A stretch of 64,000 bases of DNA from Bradyrhizobium diazoefficiens. Its GTDB lineage: Bacteria > Pseudomonadota > Alphaproteobacteria > Rhizobiales > Xanthobacteraceae. The notes under the pieces are model-generated. The model was not told where the DNA came from, did not search any database, and saw only the letters and a program-made list of their open reading frames with translations. The translations under genes were made by a program, and so were the position numbers. The stretch lies in NCBI RefSeq assembly GCF_016616885.1, contig NZ_CP067102.1, forward strand, positions 1,516,501-1,580,500, in the 5' to 3' direction. This document shows, in pieces, positions 18,009 through 26,286 of this stretch. Position 1 is the stretch's first letter. Each line of letters begins with the position of its first letter.

Positions 18009-18326
18009 ATGGCCTGGCTATACATACTTCTGGCGGACGTGTTCGAGATCGCATGGCCCTTCGTTTTGAAGCGCTCGGTCGGGCTTTCGAAATGGACAAC
18101 AGTTTTATCGGGGGTCGTCTTCGCTCTTCCTATTTTTCTTCTGTTGGGTGAATCCGTGAAGTGCTTGCCCGCTTCGACGGTTTATGCGGCCTTCGCCGGA
18201 ATTGCGACCGTGGGAACAGCGATTGTCGGTATTGCGTTTTTCGGTGAGAGTGCAAATCTTGCTCGCCTCTGTTCTGTCATGCTGGTTGTTGTCGGTCTGG
18301 TCGGCGTGAAGCTCTTTTCGGAATAG
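18009..18326 (+). CDS. SMR-family exporter, guanidinium-exporter subtype
   Basis: A 105-residue protein with four transmembrane helices of the small multidrug resistance family. Glu13 is in helix 1 (DVFEIAWPF) and Trp16 follows, the signature of the Gdx/SugE guanidinium exporters and not of EmrE-type drug pumps. The helix-3 motif usually reading YAVWTGIG is here YAAFAGIA, so the conserved tryptophan is a phenylalanine. It acts as an antiparallel dimer driven by protons. It stands alone after the primase operon, with AAAGGG before the ATG. No guanidine riboswitch could be recognised upstream. Confidence 0.85.
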   Translation: MAWLYILLADVFEIAWPFVLKRSVGLSKWTTVLSGVVFALPIFLLLGESVKCLPASTVYAAFAGIATVGTAIVGIAFFGESANLARLCSVMLVVVGLVGVKLFSE

Positions 18327-18890
18327 TCTGCACTTGCACCATTCGTGAACGGATCAAGCCCATGGAGAACCGAATGCGGCTGTCGTGTGCGATCGAAGCG
18401 CGCATTTTGCCGCAGTTGGCGCCCTATGGAAAAACGCATTCCTGATGACAAGACTTGGAATGTCGCTCCCGCAGACACCCCGCACAAGATCCGCTTCCAG
18501 CCGGCTCTCATGTCGCTGGACTCGAAGGAAATCTGGTCGTTGATTCCGTCAGGGCTGGTGACGGTGGACATCGAGGCGGGATCGTTCGGGTCGCTGCTGA
18601 AGTCTCGCCGGAAAAGCGATAGCGCTGGCGCTCATTGCTGCTGCCGAAGAGCAACTTACGATATCGGCTGCGTCAAAGTCATCTCCAGGTGGTCGAATCC
18701 AACTCAGCCTTGGGTGCGCAACTCGTGCCTGAGGATATCGCCGGCATTTTGGCGCGTCCGAGGTCGCTACGGGAATGCGCCAGGCAATTTGAACGCGCTA
18801 TCGTCATGACCGGTCATTGCGCGCGGTGCCTGTGCCAGACAGCGCCGCGCCCACGGCCTTCTAGAGGGCGATCGGACGGCAAGCGGCCCG
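18327..18890. other. Gene-poor stretch after the SMR gene
   Basis: About 560 bases. A 154-codon frame across 18345-18809 has no credible composition or ribosome-binding site, and a second overlapping frame (18635-18961) competes with it. Decayed genes are likely but none was identified. Confidence 0.5.
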
Positions 18891-18898
18891 GCCCGGCA

Positions 18899-19120
18899 AT
18901 GGCTCCGGTGCGGCTATTTTCCGCCGGCGCTCACGCGCCTTTGCATCGCGAAACAAAATAGCCGCACCTCTGCCATCCTCCGCTTCGCTGCGGCCCTGCG
19001 CTTCCGCCTGCGCCCTCACGGGCTTCGGCGGATTGATCGCTCCGGGTTCTGGTCCGTTCCGCCCGCCGTCTGGTGATCGCCACGAAGGCCGCGATGGGCG
19101 CGGCCGAACGGCAAAGGACC
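18899..19120 (+). ncRNA. Structured 5' leader of the DUF2493 gene
   Basis: A long hairpin with outer arms ATGGC/GCCAT (18899-18903 with 18972-18976), a 3-by-3 internal loop, and inner perfect 14-base arms GGTGCGGCTATTTT/AAAATAGCCGCACC (18907-18920 with 18955-18968). Its apical part holds a small hairpin GGCGC-TCAC-GCGCC. Next come CATCCTCCGCTTCGCTGCGG and, just before the gene, GATCGCCACGAAGGCCGCG. The same order and shape, with different sequence in the stems, precede both DUF736 genes (21125 and 25744). It is called an RNA leader by this covariation. Function unknown. Confidence 0.6.
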
Positions 19121-19127
19121 CCAAGCC

Positions 19128-20060
19128 ATGATGACCGAACACGACGACAACCAGTTCGAACCGCCGCACGGCTCATCACCGACCGATCATATCCTCAACG
19201 AGCTTCAGCTCTATGGCCATCGCCCCTTCCACGACGAGCCTGACCCAAGGCCGCTTCCGGACGCCAAGGCCATCACAGGCGCGATCGCCGAGATCTTTGA
19301 TGCGCTCGTGGCGAGCCTGAGCGACACACGGCTTGAACCCGACCTCGAAGATCTCCTCTGGTCGACCGTCAATCTCTTCCATCGCGCCACGGGCCGCATC
19401 GAGCGCGAGCTCGACGACAACGAAAAAGCCCAGCAAAAGAGCCAGCGCGAGCAGAATGGATCGGAGGTGCGATCCGTCGAACTGGAAAGGCTTACCGCCG
19501 AAGGCGTCACATTGATCGAACGCCGCAACGCCATGGAGCTGTTCCGCGACGTGGCGACTGATCAATTCGAGCTTCATACCGGCTCGCCCTGGCGCCCCCG
19601 TTCCGGGTCACTCGTCAATCATCGCACGCTCACCTCTGCGATGATCGACAGCCGCGATTTCCTGGCCGCCAAACGTCGCGCGGACACCGAGGCGTTGCTG
19701 CCGTCGGGACCCAAGATCGCGCTCACTGGTGGGCTCGACTGTAATGACATCTCCCTGATCTGGGGCCGCCTCGACAAGGTCCACGCCAAGCACCCGGACA
19801 TGGTGCTGCTGCACGGTGGCTCGCCGAAGGGCGCCGAGCTGATCGCCGCCAAATGGGCGACCAGCCGCAAGGTTCCTCAGATCGCCTTTAAGCCGGACTG
19901 GACCAAGCACGGCAAGGCAGCTCCGTTCAAGCGCAATGACGCTATGCTTGCAGTGCTGCCGATCGGTGTCATGCACTTTCCGGGCAGCGGGATACAGGAC
20001 AACCTTGCCGACAAGGCCAGGAAGCTCGGCATTCCCGTCTGGAAGTTCGGCGGCGCGTAA
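19128..20060 (+). CDS. DUF2493 (SLOG-fold) protein
   Basis: A 310-residue protein. The C-terminal domain (about residues 190-305) is a DUF2493 Rossmann-like SLOG domain, with the strand IALTGGLDCNDISLIW, then VLLHGGSPKGAELIAAKWA and the tail GIPVWKFGGA. The N-terminal half is acidic and helical. Such domains are thought to bind nucleotide-derived ligands, and the gene is a regular member of rhizobial ICE and plasmid backbones. The stop is followed by a 240-base gap. It shares its structured leader type with the DUF736 genes, which hints at common regulation. Confidence 0.87.
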   Translation: MMTEHDDNQFEPPHGSSPTDHILNELQLYGHRPFHDEPDPRPLPDAKAITGAIAEIFDALVASLSDTRLEPDLEDLLWSTVNLFHRATGRIERELDDNEKAQQKSQREQNGSEVRSVELERLTAEGVTLIERRNAMELFRDVATDQFELHTGSPWRPRSGSLVNHRTLTSAMIDSRDFLAAKRRADTEALLPSGPKIALTGGLDCNDISLIWGRLDKVHAKHPDMVLLHGGSPKGAELIAAKWATSRKVPQIAFKPDWTKHGKAAPFKRNDAMLAVLPIGVMHFPGSGIQDNLADKARKLGIPVWKFGGA

Positions 20061-20296
20061 GCGCCGTTATCCATCGGCGCTTTCTTGATCGAGGACCAAG
20101 TTCGCCAGCGCGGATCAGTGCAAATTCTCTGACGCGACCGATATAGCGATCGAGCAGAACGCGTCGGTTCTGTCCGATTCGACGAACGAGGCCACGCACT
20201 CGCATAGCGGCGCATTCTGCGCTATGATTCTCATCGCGCCGTGGTGGTGGTGGTGGAAGGCGCGAGCGTCATGTCTTTTGTCGCGGAGCCACCACC

Positions 20297-20740
20297 ATGC
20301 TTATCATCGCACTCGTCCTCAATATGCTTGGCATCGGCCTGATCTGCTGGCTGGGTCTCACCCTTGCTGTCAACGCGCTGCCCTGTTTCATTGCGCTTTC
20401 CGCAGGTCTGGCGGCTGTTCACGGTGGCGCGGGCATTGCCTCCGCCGCTCTGCTCGCAATTCTTGCCGGCGCGGTGACCGTTCTCATCGGTCAAACCGCC
20501 TTGATCTCGGCTCGATCCACCTTCGTGCGCGCGGTGATTGCCGCAGCTTTCACCGTCCCGGCGGCTGTCGCGGGCTATCACCTCGCTCATGGCTTGGCCC
20601 AAATCGCGATGCCATCCTCATTTTGGCAGGATATCTTCAGCTGGACCGGCGCCTTTGCCATCGCCGGCATGGCTTGGAGACGGATCACCAGCTGTGCCGG
20701 ATCTTCGCCATCGGGCGAGGCTTTGTTGGAGGAACATTAG
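20297..20740 (+). CDS. Unknown small membrane protein
   Basis: A 147-residue, very hydrophobic protein with about four transmembrane helices (residues 2-28, 30-50, 52-75, 78-105) and a short polar end. Family not recognised. Proteins like this are often found between DUF2493 and DUF736 genes on rhizobial elements. The last 15 residues run into degraded DUF736-like sequence on the other strand, so the C-terminus may have been altered by rearrangement. Confidence 0.6.
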   Translation: MLIIALVLNMLGIGLICWLGLTLAVNALPCFIALSAGLAAVHGGAGIASAALLAILAGAVTVLIGQTALISARSTFVRAVIAAAFTVPAAVAGYHLAHGLAQIAMPSSFWQDIFSWTGAFAIAGMAWRRITSCAGSSPSGEALLEEH

Positions 20741-20744
20741 TAGC

Positions 20745-20870
20745 CTCTCTCGGCCACGACGCGACAAGGACGAGCCTTGGGTCTCGACGGCTGAGGCACC
20801 TCGGGTCCAAGCGTTGGCTGGATCGACGAGCTTGAGCGAGCGATAGTCGCGGCGTTCTCGGGGCGCTTGG
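20745..20870 (-). pseudogene. Inverted DUF736 gene remnant
   Basis: Read on the minus strand, the sequence gives RERRDYRSLKLVDPANA and then GSSLSRRGR. These align with the DUF736 segments EGRDYLSLKLDDPSFNA and GFSLIWSRPR, with a frame change between them. There is no start and no complete domain. It is a fourth, more divergent DUF736 copy, opposite in orientation to the other three and just left of the first long direct repeat. Confidence 0.55.
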
Positions 20871-21124
20871 CACCTGGCACCTGACCCTCCCGGCGGAAGG
20901 AAGCCCAGCCAGGGGCATGTCATCGCGGTTGGTCCACCGCAATCGCGATCGCCCTTTCTTCGCTTTTGTTTCCATGTCTACGCCTGAACGCAGCCACATC
21001 TTGTGCAGCCCAACCGAGCGGCGCCACAACTTCTTCCGGAGATGCTGTTCAGCGCACGGACCACCTGGCCTCTTGATGGCTCGATCTGGCCGAAGATCGG
21101 CTGCGCCTCGATCGCCTGAACGCA

Positions 21125-21303
21125 ACGCCAGCAGCGCGACTTTCTTCCCCTGGGCTACGCCCATTCCTCGCGAGGCAAGAAAGTCGCCCCGCTGGCGTCC
21201 TCCGCTGCGCTGCGGCCCGCGGGCGGGTGCGTCGTCGATCGTCTTCGGCCTGTAGATCGCCATCGAGGCCGCGGTGGTCGCGGCTCGAAACAGCAAAGGA
21301 GAA
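21125..21303 (+). ncRNA. Structured 5' leader of DUF736 gene, copy 1
   Basis: Outer arms ACGCCAGC/GCTGGCGT (21125-21132 with 21191-21198), a 3-by-3 internal loop, and inner perfect arms GCGACTTTCTT/AAGAAAGTCGC (21136-21146 with 21177-21187), with a small apical hairpin TGGGC-TAC-GCCCA. Then come CGTCCTCCGCTGCGCTGCGG and GATCGCCATCGAGGCCGCG, as in the DUF2493 leader. The whole leader lies directly before the ribosome-binding site AAAGGAG. Confidence 0.62.
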
Positions 21304-21308
21304 GTAAC

Positions 21309-21629
21309 ATGGCTACCATCGGTTCTTTCAAGAAGGTCGGTAGCGACTTCCAGGGCGAGATCGTCACCCTCAGCCTCCAGACCAAGGGCGTCCGCATCGT
21401 GCCCGAGGCCAAAGGCAGCAACGAGAACGCCCCGAGCCACCGTGTCTTCGTCGGCCGGGCCGAGATCGGGGCCGCCTGGTCGAAGTGCTCCGAGGAGGGC
21501 CGCGACTACCTCTCGCTCAAGCTCGACGACCCCTCGTTCAACGCACCGATCTACGCGAACCTGTTCAGCGACGAGGACGGCGACGGCTTCAGCCTGATCT
21601 GGTCGCGGCCGCGCAAGACCGGCGACTGA
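21309..21629 (+). CDS. DUF736 protein, copy 1
   Basis: A 106-residue DUF736 protein beginning MATIGSFKKVGSDFQGEIVT, with the conserved segment SEEGRDYLSLKLDDPSF and the end GFSLIWSRPRKTGD. This small beta-rich family is almost confined to plasmids and ICEs of Alphaproteobacteria and its function is not established. An AAAGGAG site seven bases upstream sets the start. The protein is identical to copy 2 at 25928-26248 even though the DNA differs at a few synonymous positions, which suggests selection or gene conversion. Confidence 0.92.
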   Translation: MATIGSFKKVGSDFQGEIVTLSLQTKGVRIVPEAKGSNENAPSHRVFVGRAEIGAAWSKCSEEGRDYLSLKLDDPSFNAPIYANLFSDEDGDGFSLIWSRPRKTGD

Positions 21630-21641
21630 GGTCGCCAAGAA

Positions 21642-21667
21642 GCCCCGTCCGGTCCGCCGGGCGGGGC
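21642..21667 (+). terminator. Terminator-like hairpin after DUF736 copy 1
   Basis: Stem GCCCCGTCCGG/CCGGGCGGGGC with a four-base loop, one G-T pair, followed by TTCTC. It lies 12 bases after the stop codon. The same hairpin follows the other two copies. Confidence 0.65.
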
Positions 21668-21740
21668 TTCTCAATTCGAGGTAACTGCCAGTTCGGACGC
21701 ATTGCGGCCCGGTCGAGCCGCTCGGCTCCCCACTGGCTAT

Positions 21741-21953
21741 TCAGGCAGCCGCGCGTCTTTCGTTGGCACCCGTGCCAGACGGCCGGTCAAAAAAATTGGC
21801 CGCCTCAACTTCCAAACTGCGCGCCAGTCGATCGACGACGTCGATGGCCCGCCGCTTAGCTGTTGCGTGTATGCGCTTGAATTCGTTGGACCGGTCTTCC
21901 TTTGCCTGGAGCACTTCCAGTTCTAAGGACCTTAAAATTGTTCGGTTGTTCAA
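21741..21953 (-). pseudogene. Remnant of a qseC-like regulator
   Basis: The C-terminal part (AIDVVDRLARSLEVEAANFF, then RPSGTGA) matches the end of the QseC-like protein at 28124-28375 (GIDVVDRLARSLGVEAADLL, RPPGAGA). The N-terminal helix-turn-helix is not recognisable. Like the intact gene, it lies on the minus strand just downstream of a DUF736 copy, so DUF736 followed by qseC was an ancestral order that was duplicated. Confidence 0.65.
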
Positions 21954-22021
21954 TCTCCTGCACGATAGATTGCCTTGCGTAGTATCCTGACGTTTGCAAG
22001 CTTTTCTATCACATAGGATTC

Positions 22022-22412
22022 ATGAGCATGGAACCGCAACGCCAGGAGGATAGAGCAACTTCGCTTCTCCGGGCGCGGGGCATGATGCGCCTTTCCGAAT
22101 TCCTCAACGAAAATATCACGGCGGCAACTATTTCCCGGATGGAGCGAAAGCTCAATCAACTTGCTCGCGGCCTCTACCAGCTCACTGACGCGCTCCTGGA
22201 CGGCAATCGCACGCTCGCCGTCGCCGCGAAACTAGTTCCTATCGGGGTCGTTTGTTATGACTCTGCACTCGCCTTTCATGAACTGATAGACCATATCCCG
22301 CGCTCTGTGTGGATGGCGATCGGCCCGCGCGATTGGCGGCCCAAGATTACAAGTCCCCGTACTGAAATCGCGCTTCAGTCCCAAGGAGTTCGACAAGGGC
22401 GTTGAAACGTGA
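22022..22412 (+). pseudogene. Truncated AbiEi-type antitoxin gene
   Basis: The N-terminal part (RATSLLRARGMMRLSEFL, then a shortened RMERKLNQLARGLYQLTDA) is an AbiEi-type winged-helix antitoxin domain. The next block VCYDSALAFHELIDHIP and WMAIGPRDWRPK follows the family. A frameshift near 22370 moves the reading (RFSPKEFDKGVET) and a stop follows, so about the last third of the protein is missing. It ends where the ftsZ-bearing segment begins. Confidence 0.65.
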
Positions 22413-22483
22413 TTCCGAAATTCTCCTGCAGCCGGTTGTCGACGTGAGCAGAAGCTCACGCAGTACAGCTCGGTCAGAATCAT

Positions 22484-23560
22484 TCAAGCCTGAACCGCTT
22501 GCCGCATCCTCGTTGGGTTCAATATTGCTGTATCGAACTGCGACTTCGAATCATTTGGTAGTTCGACCCTGCTTGTCCCAGCAATGGACTTATTCGCCGA
22601 GTCAAGATTATCGATGCCGGTCGCCACGACCGAGACACGGACGAGACCCTGCAGGCGTTCATCGAAAGTGGCGCCGACGATGACGTTGGCGTCCGGGTCG
22701 GCCCCTTCGCGAATGCAGCTAGCAGCTTCGTCGACCTCGAATAACGTCAGGTCCTTGCCGCCGGTGATCGAGATGATGAGGCCACTAGCGCGCTTGATCG
22801 AGGGGGCCTCGATCAATGGATTGGAGATCGCGGCCATGGCGGCGGTGAGCACGCGCTTCTCGCCAGAAGCCTCACCCCCACCCATCATGGCTTTGCCCTT
22901 CTCGCGCATGACGGAGAGAACGTCGGCAAAATCGAGATTGATCAGACCTTCTTTGACTATAAGGTCGCTGATGCAGGCCACACCCGAATAGAGCACTTGA
23001 TCAGCGATGGCGAAGGAATCGTTGAATGTGGTCTTCTCGTTGGCCACTCGGAGCAGATTCTGATTTGGGATGATCAGCAGGGTGTCAACCGCATTCAGCA
23101 GTTCCGCAATGCCCGCTTCAGCAACGCGCATACGGCGCTGGCCCTCGAAGTGGAAGGGCTTGCTGACGACGCCGACGGTGAGAATGCCAAGTTCACGCGC
23201 GATCCTGGCTATAACAGGAGCCGCCCCAGTTCCCGTACCGCCGCCCATGCCAGCGGTAACGAACACCATGTTTGCGCCGGTCAAATGATCCCGGATCGCA
23301 TGAATTGCCTCTTCGGCCGCCGCGCATCCTACTTTGGAGTTCGAGCCGGCGCCAAGCCCTTCGGTCACCTTTGTGCCCAACTGGATGAGGCGCTTGGCCT
23401 TGGACATGGTGAGCGCTTGTGCGTCGGTATTGGCGACAACGAAGTCGACGCCTTCCAACCCGGCCGCGATCATGTTGTTGACGGCATTGCCTCCGGCCCC
23501 ACCGACTCCAAACACAATAATACGCGCTTTCATCTCGCGAATGTCGCTGATGTCGGTCAC
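22484..23560 (-). CDS. ftsZ: FtsZ-family GTPase lacking the C-terminal tail
   Basis: A 358-residue tubulin-like GTPase. The nucleotide-binding glycines ([13 protein letters not shown]), the tubulin signature [12 protein letters not shown] near residue 105 and the synergy loop [11 protein letters not shown] with its catalytic aspartates are intact, so polymerisation and GTP hydrolysis should be possible. The protein ends about 40 residues after the globular domain. It lacks the long linker and the conserved peptide that binds FtsA and other partners in the main alphaproteobacterial FtsZ (usually well over 500 residues). It therefore resembles the short second FtsZ known in Sinorhizobium. It sits alone, without ftsQ or ftsA, between the two DUF736 repeats. 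Confidence 0.92.
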   Translation of the reverse strand: MTDISDIREMKARIIVFGVGGAGGNAVNNMIAAGLEGVDFVVANTDAQALTMSKAKRLIQLGTKVTEGLGAGSNSKVGCAAAEEAIHAIRDHLTGANMVFVTAGMGGGTGTGAAPVIARIARELGILTVGVVSKPFHFEGQRRMRVAEAGIAELLNAVDTLLIIPNQNLLRVANEKTTFNDSFAIADQVLYSGVACISDLIVKEGLINLDFADVLSVMREKGKAMMGGGEASGEKRVLTAAMAAISNPLIEAPSIKRASGLIISITGGKDLTLFEVDEAASCIREGADPDANVIVGATFDERLQGLVRVSVVATGIDNLDSANKSIAGTSRVELPNDSKSQFDTAILNPTRMRQAVQA

Positions 23561-23658
23561 TTTTACCTCATGATTTCTTCGGCACGTTGGAATTGCGGAC
23601 CCGGATTGCTACCGACGAACCTTGCGGTCTGTCTTGACCAGGATCGCAGCTCGATATC

Positions 23659-24108
23659 CTAGTCGACGTGCGGTCTGTCGGTGGCTGTCGATCGAGCCGA
23701 CTCCGTCACCGGTCCGTAGAGCCGCCACCTCGTCCTCAAGCGGTGCGGTGGCCTCTCTGGCGGCATGATCTCTGCGGTCGCCTGCAGCACTTTAGCCATC
23801 AGGCGCTCGGCGCGCTCGCGTTCGCCCTCAAAATCCGCGCGGCAACCGGCCGCCCTTGCCTCGAGCTGCACAATTTCCGTCTGCGACGCCTCAATGTTTT
23901 CCACGAATGGGACAATGTCGCCCGCGCGACGACCACCTCGTGGGCAGGGAGTATGCCTTACTTCAGCGAAATCAACGATCACTACTGCTTTGCCATTGTC
24001 CGAAAGTGAGCGCGGCAACCTGAGCCGCTTGGCAACCGATCGGGCGGCCTCGGGTGAGATTTTCGGCCGAGCACCAAGTGCGACATATGTCAGCGCCTCA
24101 ATGGGCAT
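23659..24108 (-). CDS. Small HTH and coiled-coil protein, unknown function
   Basis: A 149-residue protein. Residues 1-35 (ALTYVALGARPKISPEAARS, then VAKRLRLPRS) look like a helix-turn-helix segment. A proline-rich link follows and then a coiled coil (about 75-120: QTEIVQLEARAAGCRADFEG, then RERAERLMAKVLQAT). Proteins of this build recur in Bradyrhizobium genomes without an assigned role. The C-terminal 30 residues are arginine-rich and differ from the usual ending, so the 3' end may be frameshifted. Confidence 0.55.
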   Translation of the reverse strand: MPIEALTYVALGARPKISPEAARSVAKRLRLPRSLSDNGKAVVIVDFAEVRHTPCPRGGRRAGDIVPFVENIEASQTEIVQLEARAAGCRADFEGERERAERLMAKVLQATAEIMPPERPPHRLRTRWRLYGPVTESARSTATDRPHVD

Positions 24109-24183
24109 CGACTGTTCTCCTAGAACGAACCGGGAGGCAATCGGCTGTTAACCGAAAAGTAACCGCAAGGTAGGCTGGGTTGG

Positions 24184-24376
24184 TTAACAAGTCGTTAACA
24201 GCTTCAGTGCCGATTGCCACTTGAGTACGCGTGGGCCCAGGCCAAGGCGGCCGAGCATTGCCCTCGTCAAAGCTAACTCAATCAAGCGTTCGAGTGCGGG
24301 ATCAATCCCCTTTTCTTCCGTCACGATCCGGATCAGGTCGGCAAACTGCGGATGTTGTGGAGGAAATCACGCGGCA
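24184..24376 (-). pseudogene. AbiEii-type toxin gene fragment
   Basis: Downstream of the AbiEi-type antitoxin gene, the minus strand encodes HPQFADLIRIVTEEKGIDPA, the N-terminal block of AbiEii/nucleotidyltransferase-like toxins. An early stop or frameshift precedes it (near 24365), and the sequence then runs into unrelated residues and ends at 24184. The catalytic part is missing, so the toxin is dead. Confidence 0.6.
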
Positions 24377-24960
24377 TGCAGTTCGTCCGTTCTCAGCACA
24401 CGATCGAAGAACTTCTTCGTTCTTTCGTTTCCATAATCGCGAACCGCGCGGCGCAAGCGCCGCCGGTCGGTCGATGCGGCATGCTGCATCACCCGCTTCA
24501 AGACCTCATCCTTGGCTTCCGCAAGCTGATCGACGTTGTTGACGAGATCGACAAGCAGAAACTCCTTCGTGAGCGACTTCGGAAAGCGCGGCTTCACGCG
24601 AAACGCGAACTTGCGGTTGCCAAGCTGAAACTCGCCGTGGCGCTTGTGATTGTAGACGACCGTCTTGTCATAGAGCTGCGTCGTTCCCACACCGAGACTG
24701 TTGTTAGCATTGGGGGAGGCCAGCAGAAACGGATCGTTCCTGAGGAAAGCGCCGACCACTTCCTTGTCGGAAGCCGGCGCCGGGCCGAACGCGGTTTCCT
24801 TCGGATAGGCGTAAAGTCCGCCCGAAAGCTTCTTAAGCATGCCGCTCTCAACCAGCTGCTTGAGGTGCCGATCGATGGATGTCGACCAGCGGGCCAAATC
24901 CGCGCGCCTATAGGCTTGGCCGGGCTTCAGACGCTTCTTGAGGGTCTCGAGCTTCGTCAT
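24367..24960 (-). CDS. AbiEi-type antitoxin (DUF6088 family)
   Basis: A 197-residue protein. It starts with a helical region rich in K-L-E-T-L-K-K-R-L and the winged-helix segment WSTSIDRHLKQLVESGMLKK, LSGGLYAYPKETAFGPAP. The C-terminal part (NNSLGVGTTQLYDKTVVYNH) matches the second domain of AbiEi-like antitoxins. In type IV toxin-antitoxin systems such proteins repress their operon and counter an AbiEii nucleotidyltransferase. The partner here survives only as a fragment at 24184-24376, so the antitoxin may now be orphaned. Confidence 0.75.
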   Translation of the reverse strand: MTKLETLKKRLKPGQAYRRADLARWSTSIDRHLKQLVESGMLKKLSGGLYAYPKETAFGPAPASDKEVVGAFLRNDPFLLASPNANNSLGVGTTQLYDKTVVYNHKRHGEFQLGNRKFAFRVKPRFPKSLTKEFLLVDLVNNVDQLAEAKDEVLKRVMQHAASTDRRRLRRAVRDYGNERTKKFFDRVLRTDELHAA

Positions 24961-25078
24961 GGCTTGGGGTATAGGTCAGAACTGACTGTTTGCAAGTTTT
25001 TTCATTGAAAAATCATGCACATATCCGACGTAAACTACTGAAAGCGCTAATAAGTATGTCTCCGTCAGCGCTTTGACA

Positions 25079-25511
25079 ATGAGCCGAACTCTTGCTCGAG
25101 CTCCCATCCGGAAACCATACCGCCGCGAGCGGCCAAGCGCCGATCTTCGACCCGGTCGTAGATCTCGAGTACCCGATGTGCCGGCCGCGACCTTACCGGA
25201 TGCAATGAATGACCAGATATCCGCCAGCTCGGTTTCGAGGTGGCGACATTGCCGCTACGCTTACCGGCTCTCAGCCGCTCGCGTCCGCGGGCCTTGACCC
25301 GATCCCTCAGTTCACCGGCCTCAAACGGGTCGGACCCCCGTTTTGACCTTCCTGATCGGCCGCTCGCAACGATTCAAGTTTCGCCGCGCAAAGCTGCTCG
25401 CGTTCTTCGACAAGCCGCAGCGCATGACTTCGCTGGCCGTGGCGTATCGGCCGCTATCGATGAGATCTTGAAGTTCTCGTGGTGTTTGCCGACGCTGTAG
25501 CTGGCGGCCAC
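25079..25511 (-). pseudogene. Degenerate ParDE-like toxin-antitoxin locus
   Basis: From a GTG at 25511 the minus strand reads AASYSVGKHHENF. After a one-base shift it continues QDLIDSGRYATASEVMRCGL and, after another, RLVEEREQLCGAKLESLRAA, which is a ParD antitoxin in pieces. Further down, TELADIWSFIASGKVAA resembles a ParE toxin core, again without a continuous frame. Both genes appear inactivated. The remnant abuts the left edge of DUF736 repeat copy 2. The ParD part is convincing, the ParE part less so. Confidence 0.5.
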
Positions 25512-25743
25512 AGGTCCTCCATCATAGCCAGGGGCATCTCATCGCGGTTGGTCCACCGCAATCGCGATCGCCCTTTCTTCGCTTTTGTTTCCATGTCTAC
25601 GCCTGAACGCAGCCACATCTTGTGCAGCCCAACCGAGCGGCGCCACAACTTCTTCCGGAGATGCTGTTCAGCGCACGGACCACCTGGCCTCTTGATGGCT
25701 CGATCTGGCCGAAGATCGGCTGCGCCTCGATCGCCTGAACGCA

Positions 25744-25922
25744 ACGCCAGCAGCGCGACTTTCTTCCCCTGGGCTACGCCCATTCCTCGCGAGGCAAGAA
25801 AGTCGCCCCGCTGGCGTCCTCCGCTGCGCTGCGGCCCGCGGGCGGGTGCGTCGTCGATCGTCTTCGGCCTGTAGATCGCCATCGAGGCCGCGGTGGTCGC
25901 GGCTCGAAACAGCAAAGGAGAA
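25744..25922 (+). ncRNA. Structured 5' leader of DUF736 gene, copy 2
   Basis: Same long hairpin as at 21125-21303, with no base change in the stems: outer arms 25744-25751 and 25810-25817, inner arms 25755-25765 and 25796-25806. Confidence 0.6.
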
Positions 25923-25927
25923 GTAAC

Positions 25928-26248
25928 ATGGCTACCATCGGTTCTTTCAAGAAGGTCGGCAGCGACTTCCAGGGCGAGATCGTCACCCTCAGCCTCCAGA
26001 CCAAGGGCGTCCGCATCGTGCCCGAGGCCAAAGGCAGCAACGAGAACGCCCCGAGCCACCGTGTCTTCGTCGGCCGGGCCGAGATCGGGGCCGCCTGGTC
26101 GAAGTGCTCCGAGGAGGGCCGCGACTACCTCTCGCTCAAGCTCGACGATCCCTCGTTCAACGCACCGATCTACGCCAACCTGTTCAGCGACGAGGACGGC
26201 GACGGCTTCAGCCTGATCTGGTCGCGGCCGCGCAAGACCGGCGACTGA
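25928..26248 (+). CDS. DUF736 protein, copy 2
   Basis: A 106-residue DUF736 protein identical in amino-acid sequence to copy 1 at 21309-21629. The ribosome-binding site AAAGGAG, leader and terminator are also repeated. Its own 3' neighbour is the RES-Xre toxin-antitoxin pair, on the opposite strand. Both copies appear expressible. Confidence 0.92.
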   Translation: MATIGSFKKVGSDFQGEIVTLSLQTKGVRIVPEAKGSNENAPSHRVFVGRAEIGAAWSKCSEEGRDYLSLKLDDPSFNAPIYANLFSDEDGDGFSLIWSRPRKTGD

Positions 26249-26260
26249 GGTCGCCAAGAA

Positions 26261-26286
26261 GCCCCGCCCGGTCCGCCGGGCGGGGC
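26261..26286 (+). terminator. Terminator-like hairpin after DUF736 copy 2
   Basis: Perfect stem GCCCCGCCCGG/CCGGGCGGGGC with loop TCCG, followed by GTTTCTCT. Confidence 0.7.

Larger units (their letters stand above)
20907..21668 (+). repeat. DUF736 direct repeat, copy 1
   Basis: About 762 bases that recur at 25526-26287 with only about six base differences, covering the leader, the DUF736 gene and its terminator. The match ends abruptly on both sides. The third, deleted copy is at 27601-28051. Two near-identical copies 4.6 kb apart in direct orientation could recombine and loop out everything between them. Confidence 0.85.

Noticed and set aside
18345..18809. 154-codon frame after the SMR gene
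   Set aside because: Competing frames, no ribosome-binding site, and cysteine-arginine-rich out-of-frame composition.
20685..21674. Minus-strand frame through DUF736 repeat copy 1 (and its twin at 25454-26257)
   Set aside because: Reads the reverse of the leader hairpin and DUF736 gene. Only the inverted DUF736 remnant at its far end is meaningful.
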